From Jiangella alkaliphila (GTDB lineage Bacteria; Actinomycetota; Actinomycetes; Jiangellales; Jiangellaceae): 64,000 nt of DNA. Positions 18,362-26,848 of the stretch are shown here, in pieces. The notes below the pieces were generated by a model. The model ran no database searches and was not told where the DNA came from. It saw nothing but the letters and a program-made list of their open reading frames with translations. The position numbers were made by a program, and so were the translations under genes. The stretch is from contig NZ_LT629791.1 of assembly GCF_900105925.1 (NCBI RefSeq), positions 2,949,278-3,013,277 of the forward strand, written 5' to 3'. Numbering within the stretch: position 1 is the stretch's first letter; every line of letters begins with the position of its first letter.

Positions 18362-20026
18362 CCTCGATCCACCGACCAGCTTGGTGACGTCGTCTGGTTT
18401 CAGGCGAGGTGGTTGTGATCACGTTGGGTGTGAGTGAGTTACCGGTCTGCCCGGCTTTCCACTGGGGTTCCTTCTCGTGCCGGCGGGGGCTGGTGGTCAG
18501 GTGTGTGTCGTGGCGGGCCGGGGGAAGAGGGCGTTGTAGAGCGTGGACCACGCGGTCTGCCAGGGCCAGTTGGTCGGCAGGTGCAGGGTCAGACGCCGGG
18601 CGGAGGTGGCGATCCGGGCGGGGACGGTGATGAGTTTGCGGCGGATCGTCGCGGTGGTCGCCCTGGTCAGAGTGGGGGTCTTGGTCAGGGTCGCGGCGGC
18701 GCGGGTGAGGTTGAACGCCATGACCGCGCAGACGAGCCAGGCCGCGTTGGCGTTGAACACCCCGGAGGGCAGGTGGGCCAGCGCGGAGGCCTTGAGGTCG
18801 GCGTGGACGTTCTCGATGACCGCGTGGGCCCGGTGGGTCTGGTCCGCGGCGACGGTGTCCATCTCGGTGGTGTCGGTGGTGGTGAAGAAGGCGTGGAAGC
18901 GCCAGGAATCGAACAACGTGTCCTGGCCTTCGCTGTTGCGGGGGTTGAGATCGGGGATACGGCGGACCACGAGCCGGCCGGGGACCTGGTCGGTCTTGTT
19001 CTTGGAGGTGAACGCGGTGAAGGGAACCTCGGCGACCTCGGCACGAGAGTTCCATGTTCTGGTGGTCTCGTCGTAGACGGCGTCGGTGTATTTGATCGTG
19101 GTCCAGGCGGTCTCGGCGATGCCGGCGATGGCGCGTTTGACCGCCGGGTCCATCCGCACGGTGATCGAGACGTTCGCGCCGGCCTTCAACGCTGCGGTGA
19201 CCAGGGCGTGGGAGTAGAACGCCGAGTCCGCCCGGACCAGCACGTCTCGGCCGGCCAGGTGGGTGCGGCGGATCAGGGCGAGGGCGTCGGTGGCCAGACG
19301 CGTCGCCCCGCGTGGGGACCCGGCCGAGCCGTTGCGCAGGCGCTGGGCGGCGATCACCGGCGCGAAGGTCTGGCTGGAAACGGTGGCCAGCACGGCGTTC
19401 AGGCCCCGCACCCCGGAGTACCCGAACCCCGCGCCCTGCTTCTGATAGCCGTGTACCTCCACGATGGTGTCGTCGATGTCGACCATCACCGTCGCGGTGT
19501 CTGCGGTCTCGCCCAGCAGGGCCGTGCGCTGGGTCAGGTTGATCAGAAACCGAGAGGCGATCGCGTCGGCTTGGCGGACATGGCCGAAGGTGAAGGCGCG
19601 CAGGAACGAGCCAAGTGTGGAGGGGGCGTAGATGCCGGCGAAGACCTTCCCCATCGCGCCGTGGCGTAGCAGGGCCATGTCGTCGATGCTGTCCGCGCCG
19701 GCGGTCATGCCGGCGACCAGGCCCGACAGCTTCAGCCCGGCGTTGGCGCCCTTGTCCGTCGGCACGCTCAGGTGCTCATCGCCCAGCTCGCGCAGCCGTG
19801 CCTCGCCGGCCAGGGCCATCGCCGGGACCAGGCCCGCCGACGACACGAGGTTGGGCTCATCGAAGGCCGCCGAGACGACCGGTCGGGTGTGAGAGAGTTG
19901 CATCTACGAGATGCCCTTCTTGAGCTGGCGATACGTGCCTTAGACAAGTCGTATCCTCCCAGCTCAGAAGGGCATTCTCACGCTCCCACGCCCTACCACG
20001 ACACTCCACCTGTCGGTGGATCGAGG
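18362..20026 (-). mobile_element. IS1380-family insertion sequence, intact
   Basis: A 1665-bp element with inverted ends CCTCGATCCACCGAC (18362-18376) and GTCGGTGGATCGAGG (20012-20026), a perfect 15-bp match. Direct repeats CTAAG flank it at 18357-18361 and 20027-20031, a 5-bp target duplication in line with this family. The left CTAAG uses the last C of the IS5 element plus TAAG of the target, so the two elements share one insertion point. Confidence 0.9.
18497..19903 (-). CDS. IS1380-family transposase
   Basis: DDE transposase of 468 residues. The catalytic Asp residues are in VMVDIDDTIVEVHGYQKQG and VLVRADSAFYS, and the Glu in HAVIENVHADLKASALAHLP; GAGFGYSGVRGLNAVLATVS between them is the family hallmark. 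The C-terminus (WLVCAVMAFNLTRAAATL) is the usual hydrophobic helix. The frame is uninterrupted. Upstream of the ATG lie the last 123 bp of the element, containing an inverted pair around GAATGCCCTTCT/AGAAGGGCATTC-like arms near 19910 and 19965 that may act in expression. Confidence 0.93.
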   Translation of the reverse strand: MQLSHTRPVVSAAFDEPNLVSSAGLVPAMALAGEARLRELGDEHLSVPTDKGANAGLKLSGLVAGMTAGADSIDDMALLRHGAMGKVFAGIYAPSTLGSFLRAFTFGHVRQADAIASRFLINLTQRTALLGETADTATVMVDIDDTIVEVHGYQKQGAGFGYSGVRGLNAVLATVSSQTFAPVIAAQRLRNGSAGSPRGATRLATDALALIRRTHLAGRDVLVRADSAFYSHALVTAALKAGANVSITVRMDPAVKRAIAGIAETAWTTIKYTDAVYDETTRTWNSRAEVAEVPFTAFTSKNKTDQVPGRLVVRRIPDLNPRNSEGQDTLFDSWRFHAFFTTTDTTEMDTVAADQTHRAHAVIENVHADLKASALAHLPSGVFNANAAWLVCAVMAFNLTRAAATLTKTPTLTRATTATIRRKLITVPARIATSARRLTLHLPTNWPWQTAWSTLYNALFPRPATTHT

Positions 20027-20586
20027 CTAAGAACGGGCAGCTATCAGGGGGACGGGAGGAGTCTGGCGACGGCTGGTCGTCGATGCCGGCTGTCGTCTTC
20101 GATAGCGCCGGGCGTCTTCGATGGGGCACGAGGACGGTTTCTGCCATCGAGGATGACCTTGGCCATTGAGGACGACGGTGCGGGTCGTGGTCTGGCGTTA
20201 CGTCGTGGTTTGCCGTGACGCGAAATGGCGGATTCGGGGCTCGTGGCGTGACCGGGGACCAGGACGTCACGGCAGACCAGGAGCCCGACGGACACCATCC
20301 TGGGTGTGAGGCGCGTCCTGGGCGTGAGGCGCGTTTTCGGGCCCGTTTCGCCGGTTCGGCGCGACTCACGCCCAGGACGCGCCTCAGACCCAGGATGCCG
20401 GCACTGCGGGGTCCGGCGAACGGTGCATATCGGGCGCGGGCTGTGCCCGGTTCTTCCCCGTCCCCCTGATAGCTGCCAGTTCTTAGGCCGCGTGCGCGCG
20501 GGTCAAGCGGTCCCGTCGGCGCGAAGCGCCCCCATAGTCCGCTTGAGGCGCGGGTGCGCGGCTAAGACAATGGGCAGCAGGGGGAC

Positions 20587-20785
20587 GCCCCAGCTCGGCG
20601 AACACCGGGCGAACTGCGTCTCTGAGGCACCTCAGCCCAGCTCAGAGCCACCTTAGGTGCTGCCTCAGACCGCCTTAGACGGGTTCCGGGCGGCCACAAT
20701 GCGGCAGTCTCCCGATGCGTCACACGGCGCCTCAGAACCATGCTCGATGACAGAAGGACACGAGCATGGCGAGGAGCCGAGCATC
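20587..20785. other. Gene-free stretch with CTGAG/CTTAG short palindromes
   Basis: No convincing reading frame. It contains CTGAGGCACCTCAG (20622-20635, perfect 6-base arms) and several more CTCAG, CCTTAG and CCTCAG repeats up to 20680. TTAGAC at 20675 and CACAAT at 20695 resemble promoter hexamers but are spaced too closely. Probably the regulatory region of the small-protein gene and the LuxR gene. Confidence 0.3.
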
Positions 20786-20956
20786 ATGAGCATTCACGGG
20801 GACTACGCGGCACGGATCGTTCACGACCAGCGGTCGCGCGAACTGCAGGCCGAGGCACGCAGGGACGGGCTGGCGCGGCAGGCGCTGGCCGCCCTGCGGC
20901 GCGGGACCGGCCGCAAGGCCGGCGCCACCGCGCGCAGCCGGGCCCGGATCGCCTGA
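20786..20956 (+). CDS. Small basic hypothetical protein (56 residues)
   Basis: The ATG at 20786 follows a GAGGAG ribosome site at nine bases. The product begins MSIHGDYAARIVHDQRSREL and is helical, alternating acidic and basic residues, with an Arg/Lys-rich end (RRGTGRKAGATARSRARIA). Short proteins of this kind, with a conserved start and an amphipathic helix, occur in many actinobacteria and have no known function. An ATG at 20748 is in frame but lacks a ribosome site. It lies 64 bp before the LuxR-type regulator and may be co-transcribed. Confidence 0.55.
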   Translation: MSIHGDYAARIVHDQRSRELQAEARRDGLARQALAALRRGTGRKAGATARSRARIA

Positions 20957-21020
20957 GCGGCGGCGGGTCTGCTGGACGACGTCTCTGCTGGAGGACGACT
21001 CTGCTGGGAGGAAAGGTCGG

Positions 21021-23963
21021 ATGGGGCTGTCGGTGGCGGGTGGCAGGATGAATGACGTGGTCATTCACGTCACCCACACCACGGGCCTCGTCGGGAGGGA
21101 TCGGCAGCTCGCCGACCTCCGGGCGGCCTATGCCACCGCGTGTGCGGGCGAGCCGGTCACCGTCCTTCTGGGCGGCGAGGCCGGCATCGGCAAGTCGCGG
21201 CTGGCCGAGGAGTTCGTGGCCGAGGTGGTGGCGGGCGGCACCCGCGCCGTCGCCGGCCAGTCGGTTCCGCTCGACGGCGAGGGACCGGCGTTCGCTCCGC
21301 TGGTGGGCGCGCTACGCGGGCTGCATGCCGAGTTCGGGGCGGAACGCCTGCTAGAGCTGGCCGGTCCGGGCGGCGACGCGCTGGCCGGGCTGGTGCCCGA
21401 GCTGGGGGTGGCGCCGGCCGAGGGGCCCGAGGGTCGCGGCCGGCTGTACGAGGTCGTCACCTCGCTGTTCGAGCGGGTGGCGGCCGACCGTCCGCTGGTG
21501 GTCGTGCTCGAGGACCTGCAGTGGGCCGACAGCCCCACGCGCGACCTCCTGCGCTTCCTGGTCCGCGGGGTGCGCGACACCCAGCTGCTGATCGTCGCCA
21601 CCTACCGCTCCGACGAACTGCACCGCGGCCATCCGCTTCGCCCGCTGCTGGCCGAGCTCGACCGGCTGCGCCAGGTGCACCGCATCGAGCTGCCCCGGCT
21701 CGACGCCGACGAGGTGGTCGTGCAGCTGCGCGAGCTGCTGGGCCGGCCGCCCGAGCGCGCCCACGTCGACCGCGTCGTGCGGCGCAGCGAGGGCATCCCG
21801 TTCTTCGTCGAAGAGCTGGCCCATGCCGACGGCGGTTGCGCCGAGCTCCCCGGGTCGCTGCGCGACCTGCTGCTGGTCCGGGTCGAGCCGCTGTCCGAAG
21901 AGACGCAACGGCTGCTGCGGCTGATGTCGGCGGCCGGCAACCGCGTCGACCACTCCGTCCTCGAGCTGGTCGCGGGCGAGCAGTCCGGGCCGCTGGAGAC
22001 CGCGCTGCGCGAGGCCGTCTCGGCCGGCGTCATCGTGGTCGACGGCGACGGCTACGCGTTCCGGCACGCGCTGCTGCGCGAGGCGTTGCACGACGACATG
22101 CTGCCGGGCGAGCACGCCCGCATGCATGCCCGCTACGCGCAGGCGCTCGAGGCGCACCCCGAGCTGATGCCCAGCACGCCCACCGCGGCCGAGGTCGCGC
22201 ACCACTGGTACTCCGCCCACGACGTCGAGCGGGCGTTCGCCTGGTCGCTGACCGCGGCCGACGAGCTGGTCCGCAGCTACGCCCACGCCACTGCGCAGCA
22301 GCTGCTGGAGCGGGCATTGGAACTGTGGGACCAGGTCGCCGAGCCCGAGCAGGTGGCCGGCAGCGACCGCCTCGACGTCCTCATCCGGGCGGCCACCGAG
22401 GCGTACGCGGCGGGGGAGTTCGAGCGGACGTTGTCGCTGGTCAAAGAGGGCCTGCGGCTGGTCGACCGGTCCGCCGACCCGGTCCGGGCCGGCTGGCTGC
22501 TGGCGCACCTGGGCAGCGTCAAGAACCGGCTGGGGCGGCCCGGCGCCATCGAGGCGCTCATGGAGGCGCGCGAGCTCATTCCGGCCGAGCCGTCGGTGCA
22601 GCGGGCCGAGGCGCTGGACTGGCTGGCCACCATGCTCATGCTCGACTGGCGCTTCGACGAGTCGCTCGAGGTCGCCGACGAAGCCGAGCGGGTCGCCACG
22701 CTGATCGGCCTCGACCGCATCGTGGCGTCGGCGCGCATCACCCGGGGCACCGCGTGGGTGCACATGGGCGACGCCGAGCAGGCGCTCACCGAGCTGCGCC
22801 GGGCCGGGCCCATCGCCACCGCCGAGCCCGACCACCTGCACCGCTACTTCGTCAACCTGTCCGACGCGTACAGCCTGCTCGGCCGCTACCGCGAGGCCGT
22901 CGACGTCGCCACCGAGGGCTACGAGCACGCGCGCAAGCGCGGGCGCAAGCGCACCTCCGGCGTCGTGCTGGCGGGCAACGCGGCCGAGCCGATGCTCGCC
23001 TTGGGCGACTGGGAGCGGGCCGAGCGGATGATCGGGCGCGGTCTCGAGCTGGTGCCGCCGCCCAACCACGAGCGGCACATGATCGGCCTGCGGGCCTGGC
23101 TCGACCTCTGGCGCGGCGACGTCGACGCTGCCGCCGCGGCGGTCGAGCGGCTGCGGGCCGGCATGACCCGTCGCGTGGTCCTGCCGCAGGACGGCCGCCT
23201 GGTGGCCCGCCTCGAGGCCGACGTCGCCCTCGTCCACGGCGACGCCGAGCGGGCCTGGGCCGCCGTCACCGATGCGGTCGGTCCGCGGGCCGAGGCCGCG
23301 GTGCCCGGCTACGACCTGCCGCTGGCGTTCGCCGGCGCGCAGGCGCTGGGGGCGCGCATCCGGGCCGCGGGCGGCGCCGCCGGCTTCGGCGCCGAGATCG
23401 AGTGGTTGCGGGCGCTGACGGCGCACGCCGGCCGCGGCTGGCCGTTCGGCGTGTGGACGGTGCTGGTCGAGGCCGAGCTGGCCGGGCCGGGCGGCAGCGA
23501 CGCCGCCGCGTGGGAGGCCGCGCTGGCGGAGCTGCGGGCGGCCGAGGGCCCGGTGCACCTGGTGCCGTACGCCGGCTACCGGCTCGGCCAGGCGCTCGTC
23601 GAGGCCGGCCGGCGCGACGACGCGGTCGAGGCACTGCGCCAGGCCGCCGCCGCTGCCGACGCCGTGGGTGCGGGACTGATCCGCGACTGGATCGGCACTT
23701 TCTCCCGGCGGGCCCAGCTGCCCCTGGTGTCCGGCGTACCCGCCCCGGCGGCGCCGTCCGGGCTGACGGTGCGCGAGCATGAGGTGCTGCGGCTGGTGGC
23801 CGAGGGGCGGAGCAACCGCGAGATCGGCGCCGAGCTGTTCATCAGCGCCAAGACCGCCAGCGTGCACGTGTCGAACATCCTGGCCAAGCTGGGCGCCTCC
23901 GGCCGCGGCGAGGCGGCAGCCATCGCCCACCGCGACGGTCTGCTCGACACCGCCGCCTCGTGA
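21021..23963 (+). CDS. Large ATP-binding LuxR-family (LAL) transcriptional regulator
   Basis: A 980-residue regulator of the LAL/MalT-like type. The N-terminal AAA-type ATPase (about residues 20-330) has Walker A GGEAGIGKS (residues 51-59) and Walker B LVVVLEDLQWAD. A long helical middle of TPR-like repeats (about 380-900) probably senses a ligand or partner. The C-terminal LuxR helix-turn-helix is clear (LTVREHEVLRLVAEGRSNRE, then KTASVHVSNILAKLGA). ATG start behind GGGAGGAAAGG. Its targets are not evident; it is convergent with the epimerase gene (7 bp between stops) and could act on the nearby carbohydrate island, as LAL proteins often control sugar or secondary-metabolite genes. Confidence 0.9.
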   Translation: MGLSVAGGRMNDVVIHVTHTTGLVGRDRQLADLRAAYATACAGEPVTVLLGGEAGIGKSRLAEEFVAEVVAGGTRAVAGQSVPLDGEGPAFAPLVGALRGLHAEFGAERLLELAGPGGDALAGLVPELGVAPAEGPEGRGRLYEVVTSLFERVAADRPLVVVLEDLQWADSPTRDLLRFLVRGVRDTQLLIVATYRSDELHRGHPLRPLLAELDRLRQVHRIELPRLDADEVVVQLRELLGRPPERAHVDRVVRRSEGIPFFVEELAHADGGCAELPGSLRDLLLVRVEPLSEETQRLLRLMSAAGNRVDHSVLELVAGEQSGPLETALREAVSAGVIVVDGDGYAFRHALLREALHDDMLPGEHARMHARYAQALEAHPELMPSTPTAAEVAHHWYSAHDVERAFAWSLTAADELVRSYAHATAQQLLERALELWDQVAEPEQVAGSDRLDVLIRAATEAYAAGEFERTLSLVKEGLRLVDRSADPVRAGWLLAHLGSVKNRLGRPGAIEALMEARELIPAEPSVQRAEALDWLATMLMLDWRFDESLEVADEAERVATLIGLDRIVASARITRGTAWVHMGDAEQALTELRRAGPIATAEPDHLHRYFVNLSDAYSLLGRYREAVDVATEGYEHARKRGRKRTSGVVLAGNAAEPMLALGDWERAERMIGRGLELVPPPNHERHMIGLRAWLDLWRGDVDAAAAAVERLRAGMTRRVVLPQDGRLVARLEADVALVHGDAERAWAAVTDAVGPRAEAAVPGYDLPLAFAGAQALGARIRAAGGAAGFGAEIEWLRALTAHAGRGWPFGVWTVLVEAELAGPGGSDAAAWEAALAELRAAEGPVHLVPYAGYRLGQALVEAGRRDDAVEALRQAAAAADAVGAGLIRDWIGTFSRRAQLPLVSGVPAPAAPSGLTVREHEVLRLVAEGRSNREIGAELFISAKTASVHVSNILAKLGASGRGEAAAIAHRDGLLDTAAS

Positions 23964-23970
23964 CCAGCGC

Positions 23971-24738
23971 TCAGACGCCGGCGCGTTCGGCGCTCCACCG
24001 GCACAGGCCGCCGTCGCCGAGTGTGACGTCGCCGGCGTAGGTCTCGGAGTCCGACTCGGGCCGGTAGCCGAGCTCGTCCACCGCGTTGGCGTAGTCGAAC
24101 ACGCCCCGGGTGTTGGCCGACACCCCGAAGTAGGTGCCGTAGCGGACGTCCGCCGCGAGCGACGACCGCACCAGCAGCCGCAGGTCGCCGGGGGAGAGCC
24201 AGCCGAGCAGGTTGCCGGTGTCGGTCGGCCGCGGCACCACCCCGCCCAGCCGCAGGCACACCACGGCCGGCCCGCCGCCGTCGGCGACGGTGCGGGCGTA
24301 TGCCTCGGCGAACACCTTGGTGGCGCCGTAGGTGCAGCACGGCCGCGCCGGCCACGCCGGATCGACCAGCGTGCCGGCGGGCAGGCCCTCGGCGACGTAG
24401 CCGCCCATCGCGTGCACCGAGCTGGCCAGCACCACCTTCGTCACCCCGGCCCGCCAGGCCGCGTCCAGGAGATTGGCGACGGCGTCGGCGTTCGGGCCAC
24501 GCAACTCCGGCCACGACGAGGCGGGGCGCGGGTTGGCGGCCAGGTGCACGACCGCGTCCATGCCCTCGACTGCGCCTTCGGTGAAGTCGGGGTCGGCGAG
24601 GTCACCGGTGCGGGTGTCGGCGCCGTCCCAGCCGGTCACCTCGCGGGCGTCGACGGCGCGCACGTCGAGGCCGGTCAGGGCGGGCCGGAGCATCTGGGCG
24701 ACCTTGCCGGCCGCGCCGGTCACGAGCACTGCGGTCAT
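23971..24738 (-). CDS. NAD-dependent epimerase/dehydratase-family oxidoreductase, uronate-dehydrogenase-like
   Basis: A 255-residue extended-type SDR. The Rossmann motif is GAAGKVAQ near the N-terminus, HLAANPRPASSW follows the NAD site, and the active-site pair is YGATK. The segment VVLASSVHAMGGY resembles uronate dehydrogenases, which oxidise glucuronate or galacturonate to aldarolactones. It follows the enolase-superfamily gene 24746-25882 in the same operon, the usual next partner, since a dehydratase could act on the resulting aldarate. The ATG at 24738 has GAGG upstream; a GTG at 24744 is possible. The uronate specificity is inference. Confidence 0.72.
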   Translation of the reverse strand: MTAVLVTGAAGKVAQMLRPALTGLDVRAVDAREVTGWDGADTRTGDLADPDFTEGAVEGMDAVVHLAANPRPASSWPELRGPNADAVANLLDAAWRAGVTKVVLASSVHAMGGYVAEGLPAGTLVDPAWPARPCCTYGATKVFAEAYARTVADGGGPAVVCLRLGGVVPRPTDTGNLLGWLSPGDLRLLVRSSLAADVRYGTYFGVSANTRGVFDYANAVDELGYRPESDSETYAGDVTLGDGGLCRWSAERAGV

Positions 24739-24745
24739 GGGCACC

Positions 24746-25882
24746 TCACCAGTTCGTCAGCGATCCGTCCGGACGACGGTAGCGGGGCGGCGGCCCCAGC
24801 TCGCCCGCGGCCGCCCGCCGCGCAGCGGGCAGGTCGATCTCGACGCCGAACCCGGGCCCGTCACCCGGCCGGACGGCGCCGGCCGAGACCACCGGGCCGG
24901 CCAGCAGCAGCGGGTCGTCGTCCCAGCCGTGCGGATGGGTCTGCTCCTGCACGCCGAGGTTGGGCAGCGTGAGGTTGAAGTGCGCCGACGCCGCCGAGCA
25001 GACCGGGCCGAGCGGGTTGTGCGTGGTGACCTGGATGTGGTGCGCCTCGGCCATCGCCGCGACCTTGCGGCCCTGGGTGAGCCCGGTGTTGGCGAGGTCG
25101 ATGCGGGCGTGGTCGACGAGGTCGTCCTCGATCAGCGGGCGGAACTCCCACACCGTCGTCAGCTGCTCGCCGGCCGCCAGCGGCACCCCGGTGCGGGCCC
25201 GCAGCGTCCGGTACGAGTCCAGGTTCTCCGAGCGCAGCGGGTCCTCGACGAAGTACGGCCGGGCCGGCTCGATCTCGCGGCAGAAGACGGCCGCCTCGGC
25301 CGGGTCCAGCCGGGTGTGCACGTCGATGAGCAGCTCGACGTCGTCGCCGAGAGCGTCGCGCAGGCCGTGGAAGGCGGCGATGTTCTCGCGCAGCGTCGCC
25401 CGCGGCTCCAGCACCGGCTCGGCCGGCGGCTGCAGCCCGAGCCGCAGGTGCCGCCAGCCCTGCTCGACCAGCCGCTGCCCGTTCTCGACGTACTCGGGCA
25501 GACCGTGGCCGGGCAGGTGCACGTAGGCGGGGACGTGCTCGCGGACGGCGCCGCCGAGCAGCTCGTGGACGGGGACGCCGAGCGCCTTGCCGCGCAGGTC
25601 CCACAGCGCGAGGTCGATGCCCGCCGCGGCCGCCGCGACGTCGCCGACGGCGGGGAAGAAGCCGCCGCGCAGGAACAGCTGCGACAGCTCCTCGATGCGG
25701 TGCGCCTCGGTGCCGACGGCCAGGTCGGCGAAGTCGGCCAGTGCGCCCAGCACGGCCCGCGGCCGGGACCGCATGCCGACCTCGCCGAGGCCGTGCAGGC
25801 CCTCGTCCGTGTGCACGACGACCAGCAGATACGTCCCGGTGCCGGTGGCGATGACCAGCGGCTCGACCTCGGTGATCTTCAT
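24746..25882 (-). CDS. Enolase-superfamily (mandelate racemase/muconate lactonizing enzyme) dehydratase 1
   Basis: A 378-residue acid-sugar dehydratase candidate. The N-terminal capping domain runs to about residue 110; the barrel carries the metal ligands in LLIDVHTRL (Asp), YFVEDPL (Glu) and AAGEQL (Glu). The DxH arrangement (Asp-Val-His), where His is two residues after the first metal Asp, is the pattern of mannonate/galactonate-type dehydratases. The later THNPLGP region lines the active site. ATG behind GAGGT. It leads the operon with the uronate-dehydrogenase-like gene and diverges from the SDR at 25965. Which sugar acid it takes cannot be read from the sequence. Confidence 0.85.
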   Translation of the reverse strand: MKITEVEPLVIATGTGTYLLVVVHTDEGLHGLGEVGMRSRPRAVLGALADFADLAVGTEAHRIEELSQLFLRGGFFPAVGDVAAAAAGIDLALWDLRGKALGVPVHELLGGAVREHVPAYVHLPGHGLPEYVENGQRLVEQGWRHLRLGLQPPAEPVLEPRATLRENIAAFHGLRDALGDDVELLIDVHTRLDPAEAAVFCREIEPARPYFVEDPLRSENLDSYRTLRARTGVPLAAGEQLTTVWEFRPLIEDDLVDHARIDLANTGLTQGRKVAAMAEAHHIQVTTHNPLGPVCSAASAHFNLTLPNLGVQEQTHPHGWDDDPLLLAGPVVSAGAVRPGDGPGFGVEIDLPAARRAAAGELGPPPRYRRPDGSLTNW

Positions 25883-25964
25883 CGATGCGACCTCAGCTCG
25901 GTATCCATATGGTGATAGTGTCATCCCGATAATGCACTAGGTGTGCAATTGCGAGGAGGTCGGG
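25883..25964. promoter_or_regulatory. Divergent promoter/operator region with CATATG palindrome
   Basis: AT-rich 82 bp between the divergent dehydratase and SDR genes. Leftward, ATGACA (25919-25924 read on -) is followed after 8 bases by CATATG (25906-25911), nearly the arrangement found upstream of the IclR gene and of the operon at 44244. The CATATGGTG 9-mer (25906-25914) also occurs at 39297-39305. A second inverted repeat, TGCAC-TAGGT-GTGCA (25933-25947), lies close to the SDR start, whose ribosome site is GAGGAGG. Confidence 0.55.
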
Positions 25965-26702
25965 GTGCCCGCACGTGGTGTCCTGCTGATCGGCGCGTCG
26001 TCCGAGATCGGCCGGGCCATCGCCGACCGGTTCGCCGCCGGCGGCGACACCGTCGTCGGCGTCAGCGTCCACCCGCTCGACCACCCGTCGCTGGCCGTCC
26101 ACCTCGAGGCCGACTGTGCCACCGCGTCCGGCGCCCGGCAGGTCGTCGACGCCGTGCTCGACCGCGCCGGCCGGCTCGACGTCATCGTGCCCGCGGCGGC
26201 GGTGCAGCCGACCGCGCCGCTGGTCGAGACCACCGACGAGCAGTGGCACGCCAGCCTCGACGCCGTCATGACCACCGCGTTCCAGGTCTGCAAGCAGGGC
26301 CTCCCGCACCTCGCTCCGGGCTCGTCGATCGTCGCGGTGTCGTCGGTGAACGGACGGGTCGCGTCGCCGTGGTTGCCCGCCTACGCCGCCGCGAAGGCCG
26401 GCCTGGAGGGCCTGGTCCGCCAGCTCGCGCTGGACTACGGCCCGCGCGGCGTACGCGTCAACGCCGTCGTGCCCGGCCTCATCACCACCGACGCCGACGA
26501 CCGGCCGGGCCTCGCCGAGGGCTACCCGCTCTACCGCACCGGACGCCCGGCGGAGGTCGCCGAGGTGGTCCACTTCCTCGCCGGCGACGGCGCCTCCTTC
26601 GTCACCGGAGTGACGCTGCCGGTCGACGGCGGCCTGACCATCGCCAGCCCGTCGGCCTTCGCCCGCCCGGAGATGCGCAGCCGCTTCCTCCCCGGCGCCT
26701 GA
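25965..26702 (+). CDS. SDR-family oxidoreductase 1
   Basis: A 245-residue short-chain dehydrogenase. The cofactor loop is IGASSEIGRAIA, a variant of TGxxxGIG; the usual NNAG is replaced by PAAAV; the catalytic Ser and Tyr-Lys are in VAVSSVNG and YAAAKAG. RVNAVVPGL and the C-terminal LPVDGG are standard. The GTG at 25965 follows GCGAGGAGG and is chosen over an upstream GTG at 25941. It is a close paralogue of the SDR at 41412-42137 (shared TTDEQW, SIVAVSSVNG, WLP.YAAAK, IASP.AFARP). It probably oxidises or reduces a sugar-acid intermediate made by the neighbouring dehydratase. Confidence 0.85.
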   Translation: MPARGVLLIGASSEIGRAIADRFAAGGDTVVGVSVHPLDHPSLAVHLEADCATASGARQVVDAVLDRAGRLDVIVPAAAVQPTAPLVETTDEQWHASLDAVMTTAFQVCKQGLPHLAPGSSIVAVSSVNGRVASPWLPAYAAAKAGLEGLVRQLALDYGPRGVRVNAVVPGLITTDADDRPGLAEGYPLYRTGRPAEVAEVVHFLAGDGASFVTGVTLPVDGGLTIASPSAFARPEMRSRFLPGA

Positions 26703-26715
26703 CCCCCCGCCCCGC

Positions 26716-26796
26716 CCAAGTTGATCTTGGAGTTCTGCGGGTATCTACCGGGCATTTCGGGCCGTAATTGCCGCACTACTCCAAGATCAACTTGGG
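26716..26796. repeat. Palindromic element with TTGATCTTGGAG arms
   Basis: Perfect 19-base inverted arms at 26716-26734 and 26778-26796 enclose 43 bases that themselves can pair further (TGCGG/CCGCA). It lies just after the SDR stop and could end transcription in one or both directions. The arm core GTTGATCTTGGAG recurs with one change in the hairpin at 42740-42800. Confidence 0.6.
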
Positions 26797-26819
26797 TGGG
26801 GGTGGGGCTGGCTCTTGGG

Positions 26820-26839
26820 TCCGGTATGATTATACCGGA
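26820..26839. promoter_or_regulatory. Operator-like palindrome over the map leader
   Basis: TCCGGTAT-GATT-ATACCGGA, perfect 8-base arms with a 4-base centre. It ends immediately at the ribosome site of the aminopeptidase gene (GGAGGT, 26838-26843) and contains a -10-like TATGAT. It may be a repressor site or a hairpin that hides the ribosome site. Confidence 0.5.
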
Positions 26840-26848
26840 GGTGCGGGA

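Larger units (their letters stand above)
17281..20586. repeat. Composite non-coding element of nested inverted repeats, split by two insertion sequences
   Basis: Outer arms 17281-17308 and 20559-20586 are inverted copies matching at 27 of 28 positions, with weaker similarity continuing about 17 bp inward. Inner arms 20027-20056 and 20457-20486 match at 29 of 30 positions. All four share a core reading CTAAG, then GGGCAGC, then AGGGGGAC. A third pair, 20296-20328 and 20365-20397, matches at 32 of 33 around a 36-base loop. More imperfect palindromes fill 20070-20290. No reading frame inside looks real. Removing both insertion sequences and one CTAAG leaves about 680 bp of palindromic DNA. It could be a MITE-like element or a structured RNA; no known family is recognised. 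Confidence 0.6.

Noticed and set aside
20296..20397. CRISPR-like repeats (CTGGGTGTGAGGCGCG / CTGGGCGTGAGGCGCG)
   Set aside because: Only two direct copies without regular spacers, both part of one hairpin arm, and no cas genes.
20027..20486. Several short open frames inside the palindromic element
   Set aside because: They mirror each other across the inverted repeats, lack ribosome sites and show no protein-like pattern.
17281..20586. Composite transposon or integron bounded by the outer inverted repeats
   Set aside because: The arms are far from the insertion-sequence ends, carry no recombinase gene of their own, and the two insertion sequences have independent target duplications.
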